A stretch of DNA of 64,000 nt. Source: Mansonella perstans (taxonomy: Eukaryota > Nematoda > Chromadorea > Rhabditida > Onchocercidae). Both the position numbers and the translations under genes were made by a program. The stretch covers positions 248,001 to 312,000 of the forward strand of contig JBAMDO010000568.1 in the NCBI GenBank assembly GCA_037074765.1. The letters run 5' to 3'. Each line of letters opens with the position of its first letter. Positions within the stretch are counted from its first letter, which is position 1. A model generated the notes under the pieces. It saw nothing but the letters and a program-made list of their open reading frames with translations, was not told the origin of the DNA and made no database searches. Shown piece after piece: positions 60,445-64,000 of the stretch.

Positions 60445-62412
60445 ATTTTCATAGGTAACCTGTAAGGCCACCTTGTATGTTATAATACGTTTTGAGGCAA
60501 TGTACACAGTGGTATCGATAATATTCCAAGCTAGAAATCTTTTGGGTGTTTTTCAAACTTTAAAATTTTGTTGTTATCACATATGTTCACTAGTATATTG
60601 CTTGGCTTTGTATTTGTAATTTTTGAATGAAAATCAAGAGAATTTTAAAGTAATTCCTGTATAGCAGTAGCACGACAATTACTTACCACTTTGAAGAAAA
60701 GAAAGGAATTTACTTTCTATTTATATAATGCAATATGGGAAAAAGCTCTAAATGGAAGTCATAGCTATATAGTTCAACGGTATCGAATTATATCGATAAC
60801 GGAGAGTATTATTTAAATTTTAAAATTTATATAAAATAACTAAACATGAATTGGATCACTAAGATTATTTGTAGTGTAGTGATGTATTGCTGATGGATAC
60901 TGATATGTAGATTTATGTGTACATTTACGCAGCTTGCAAAATGCCGTTGTATTTGCTTATTTGCGAACAGTCTCTACTCTCTGTTCCATTGTGGCATTTA
61001 CGATTGAGTTTTTGGTACTGATCTGTAAGCTTTTACATAGTTCTCCTAACTTTCACTTCATTCATTTTTACTTTTTCAATAAGAGGTATGTAAATAAGAT
61101 TTTTACTTACTCAATAAGAGGTATGTAAGTAAGCTTTGCGTATCGAAATATTTATATCGAAAGTATTATATCGAAAGTATTCATTTTTACTTATTCAATA
61201 AGAGATAGCAATGATTTAAATAAGCTTTGCATATCGGAATATTTATATCGAAAGTATTATTGAAAGATATGATATCTTTTATCATCAAAAGCTTATCGAA
61301 AACTATCAAAAGTCAAGTATCGTATGCTTATACAACAGGAAAAAAGCACATAACTCCCTCAGTATAACTGAAGATTTGTGGTAAAAAAAAAATATCTTTG
61401 ATATGTATTTTGAAATGACATCCTAAGATTGATAAAGCATTTTTAATGTTATCACAAGGATAGAAATTGTTAAGGTAATGCAACGAATGTGATTGTAACT
61501 ATTATTTTGTTTTTGTTGTCAATTTTACTTCGTTTAAAGCAATTTAAAGTTGTATTTATTTCAAAACTCTTGTCAGTAATTTAATTAACCATTCACTATA
61601 TGATGTATATTATTTTAATATAGATGTCAACATAAATAAAATGCATGAACTCTTTATACTGGCATAATTATTTGACAATATTTATTTATTCAATTATCAG
61701 GCCTTCTCTTTCATTTATTTATTTATTTATTTTTTCAACTTCTTACATTTTTAGTTTTTGCAGTCTCAAAACTTTGTGGTAATACTTGAAAGATAAAAGA
61801 ATTGCTGAAGAAAAGAAATAGATGTGTATATTTCATTTCAAAATATATTTATATCAGTTTTATATACTTCTTTTTTTTTATTGGTGAATGTGAATTAAGT
61901 TTAAATTTTTGTTGAATGTTTTATCTGTGCAATCACGTGAAAGGTAACGAAAGTTGTTGATGTTAACAGCATAGATTGATTAAACTTCATTCAAGCTAAA
62001 TTCTGAATAAACGAATATTTGCCACGGACAAGAATACATCATAGAGTCAATAGTTATACTTTTAGCGGAAGAGACGTGAAACACTTGCTGAGATTTGGAT
62101 TAAATTTATCCAATTTTTATTTAATTTTATTTGAATATAGCATATACCCGCTGTTTGAACAGCTTTATAATGAAAATAGATACTATCTATGCTGAACTAT
62201 CATCTTTCCGTTCATATCTCTTTACATTAGTTTGCCTTTAATATGAAATTTTTTCATGAACAAATATGTGAGATTTTATGGTTGCGTTTTTTGTCCTCAT
62301 AAACTATTCATTCTTCTTATCTAAAAGAGAGCATTGAAAATTAGAACCTTGAACTTTGAACTTTGAACTTCTTTTTTCTTTCACATTGGTTTCATGCTTA
62401 GAATAACTTAAG

Positions 62413-62422
62413 TAAGTTTCAG
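62413..62422 (+). promoter_or_regulatory. Trans-splice acceptor directly before the cyclophilin start
   Basis: TAAGTTTCAG abuts the ATG at 62423 with no base between. No exon upstream could supply coding sequence, so this is a good candidate spliced-leader site that fixes the start codon. Confidence 0.55.
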
Positions 62423-63705
62423 ATGATTTGGCACTATGAATCGTTATTGCTGTTGGTTTTATGTATATTAAATGTATATGCTACATTGAAATCAAACGAT
62501 GAACCGAAAGGACCAAAAGTGACGGACAAGGTGGCAATAATCATTATGTAGCATTTTTCCTCCTCACTACTTATTAATAATACATCGGAAAATTACATGA
62601 ACATATGCTGAAATGATAAAACTAAGCAGGTGCTAAGCAGATTATAAATATTACGAATAACTATTTCGCATGTATCAAGATATTTGCAAATTCATATTGC
62701 ACAAGTCAATACAACTTTTCTTGAGTCGCTTTTAATTATTCGTTTCCTCATATTTCCTTTAATTTTCCACCACCTCGAAGTAGGATAACTAAACTACTTT
62801 TCTATTTTTTTTTCCTATAATGTCTTAGAAGCGTAATAGTTCTGCAGGTTGTTTTCACGATAAAAATAGGAGATGAAGAAACAGGCACAATAACAATTGG
62901 CTTATTTGGGAAGACAGTTCCAAAAACTGTGAAAAACTTCATCCAATTATCAAAAAATGCCGAAGGAGTAAGTCTGTTTTTTACAACTGAATTCTTATCA
63001 TACAACATTCGGCTTTTGATTTGTTATATTCCTTACATCTGGTTTCTTCAGCAATGGAACTTATGAACTCATAAACTAAGATCTTAAGAAAATTTCACTT
63101 AATAAACCCTTTCGAATTTTCAGGAAGGTTATACTGGTTCGAAATTCCATCGAATTATCCAAGATTTTATGGTACAAGGTGGAGACTTCACCAAAGTAAA
63201 GATTTTTTGTATAAACGTTTTTTCTCTAATTATTTAATATATTGTTCTTTTTGCTCTCTCTCTTTTTGATATTATTTAAAATATCACTGTTCATCTCAGG
63301 GTGATGGTACCGGCGGTAAATCTATATATGGTGAGAAATTCGCCGATGAAAATTTCAAATTGAAGCATTATGGTGCTGGATGGGTTAGCATGGCAAATGC
63401 TGGACCAGATTCGAACGGTTCTCAGTTCTTCATTACTTTAAAAAAAACACCTTGGCTCGATGGCAAACACGTTGTTTTTGGCAAGGTACGACAGCTGATC
63501 AGATATTCTTGCTTCACTATTTGTAGTTCTTCTTTAATTCCTTTCTCTTCAGGTTCTTGAAGGAATGAAAGTAGTAAGGAAAATGGAAAACACGAAAACA
63601 GATAAGCCTGGTGATAAGCCCGTAAAGGATGTCGTAATCGTAAAGGCAGAACATCTGGTTGTAGAGACTCCATTTGCGGTTCACAAGACTGATGCAGAAG
63701 ATTAA
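62423..63705 (+). CDS. Secreted/ER cyclophilin B-type peptidyl-prolyl isomerase
   Basis: Five exons in phase: 62423-62530, 62848-62967, 63124-63195, 63300-63485 and 63553-63705, giving 212 residues. A signal peptide ([20 protein letters not shown]) precedes a full cyclophilin domain: [20 protein letters not shown], then [20 protein letters not shown] with the catalytic Arg, Phe and Gln, [20 protein letters not shown], and [20 protein letters not shown] with the cyclosporin-contact Trp and the His. All active-site residues are kept, so it should be active and cyclosporin-sensitive. The enzyme isomerises X-Pro bonds during folding in the secretory pathway. The tail [14 protein letters not shown] lacks a KDEL-type retention signal, as in other cyclophilin B proteins. 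Caenorhabditis CYN-5 and CYN-6 are the likely relatives. Confidence 0.95.
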
Positions 63706-64000
63706 ATAAGAGGTACTTTTCGAAATCCATCCACGAATTTTGAAAACATAATTCATCTGTACTTGTTAATAAAAGGAAACTTTGGAAATTAATTTAGACA
63801 GGTTGTTCAGGAAATTATCTTATTGTTTTTATTGTTACTGTTAGAATTGTTTGCTTATTTCACTGGTTAATTAGGATTAAAAGATTACAAATCAATGAAA
63901 CTGATTACATACAAACAAGGAGAAGTTCAAAATTATTAACAAAAAGCTCGATCTTCTATGCATTTTCTAAATCCTAATAAACATGAAAGAAATGAAAGAA
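63706..64000. other. 3' flank of the cyclophilin gene
   Basis: It holds the 3' untranslated region with its AATAAA signal. Nothing else was seen up to the window edge. Confidence 0.5.
63768..63773 (+). terminator. Polyadenylation signal of the cyclophilin gene
   Basis: AATAAA lies 63 bases after the stop codon. Confidence 0.6.

Larger units (their letters stand above)
59596..62422. other. Gap with minisatellite, no gene supported
   Basis: 2.8 kb between TM2D3 and the cyclophilin gene, which diverge. It holds the 50-bp minisatellite and imperfect copies of a block containing CAATAAGAGGTATGTAA and ATATTTATATCGAAAGTATT (61065-61265). The plus frame 60099-60284 has no family features. Confidence 0.45.

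Overview
This is an AT-rich, intron-rich nuclear window from a nematode. Three things in the sequence say so: a sperm-specific MSP-domain protein, terse TTTCAG-type splice acceptors with bare acceptors just upstream of several start codons (consistent with spliced-leader trans-splicing), and a set of proteins that align as one-to-one relatives of Caenorhabditis genes (NEKL-2, RSR-1, SUP-17, PROM-1). A filarial or other spirurid worm is my best guess, but that is inference. No bacterial operon, CRISPR array, rRNA gene or convincing tRNA was seen.

Layout, left to right. 1-4970 is gene-poor. 4971-7172 (minus) is a NEK8-type kinase (nekl-2). 8968-9523 (plus) is a sperm MSP-domain protein with a Gly-Ala-Pro-Pro-Ala-Glu repeat head. 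A mitochondrial 2Fe-2S ferredoxin (plus) ends at 12529, facing an SRm160/RSR-1 splicing factor (minus, 12980-16029). After a 4.2 kb gap comes a minus-strand series: an unrecognised, probably mitochondrial protein (20280-21822), the selenocysteine elongation factor eEFSec (22156 to about 24447), UDP-glucose 4-epimerase (26013-27999), an unrecognised 577-residue helical protein (29154-31839) and NDUFB7 (32235-32992). From 34121 the plus strand carries ADAM10/SUP-17 (to 39656), mitoribosomal protein mS27 (42245-46269) and the BORC subunit BORCS8 (46767-47618). FBXO47/PROM-1 (49686-54921) and TM2D3 (58332-59595) are on the minus strand, and a secreted cyclophilin B (62423-63705) is on the plus strand.

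Functional themes are mixed: four genes serve or probably serve mitochondria (ferredoxin, NDUFB7, mS27 and the unrecognised protein), and two act in proteolysis or degradation control (ADAM10, FBXO47). Two same-strand pairs are close enough to be candidate operons: eEFSec with the unknown mitochondrial protein (333 bases apart), and NDUFB7 with the 577-residue protein (395 bases apart).

The most unusual features are a direct segmental duplication of about 521 bases that copies the last exon of TM2D3 10.3 kb away, next to a decayed cysteine-rich reading frame; two apparent GC-AG introns in the ADAM10 gene, one of which controls whether a proline-rich PPxY tail is made; an atypical switch I in eEFSec; three minisatellites (32 bp x 8, 73 bp x 4, 50 bp x 3); and two perfect inverted repeats. 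Exon boundaries were worked out by hand from splice signals and reading phase. They are internally phase-consistent but not backed by transcripts.
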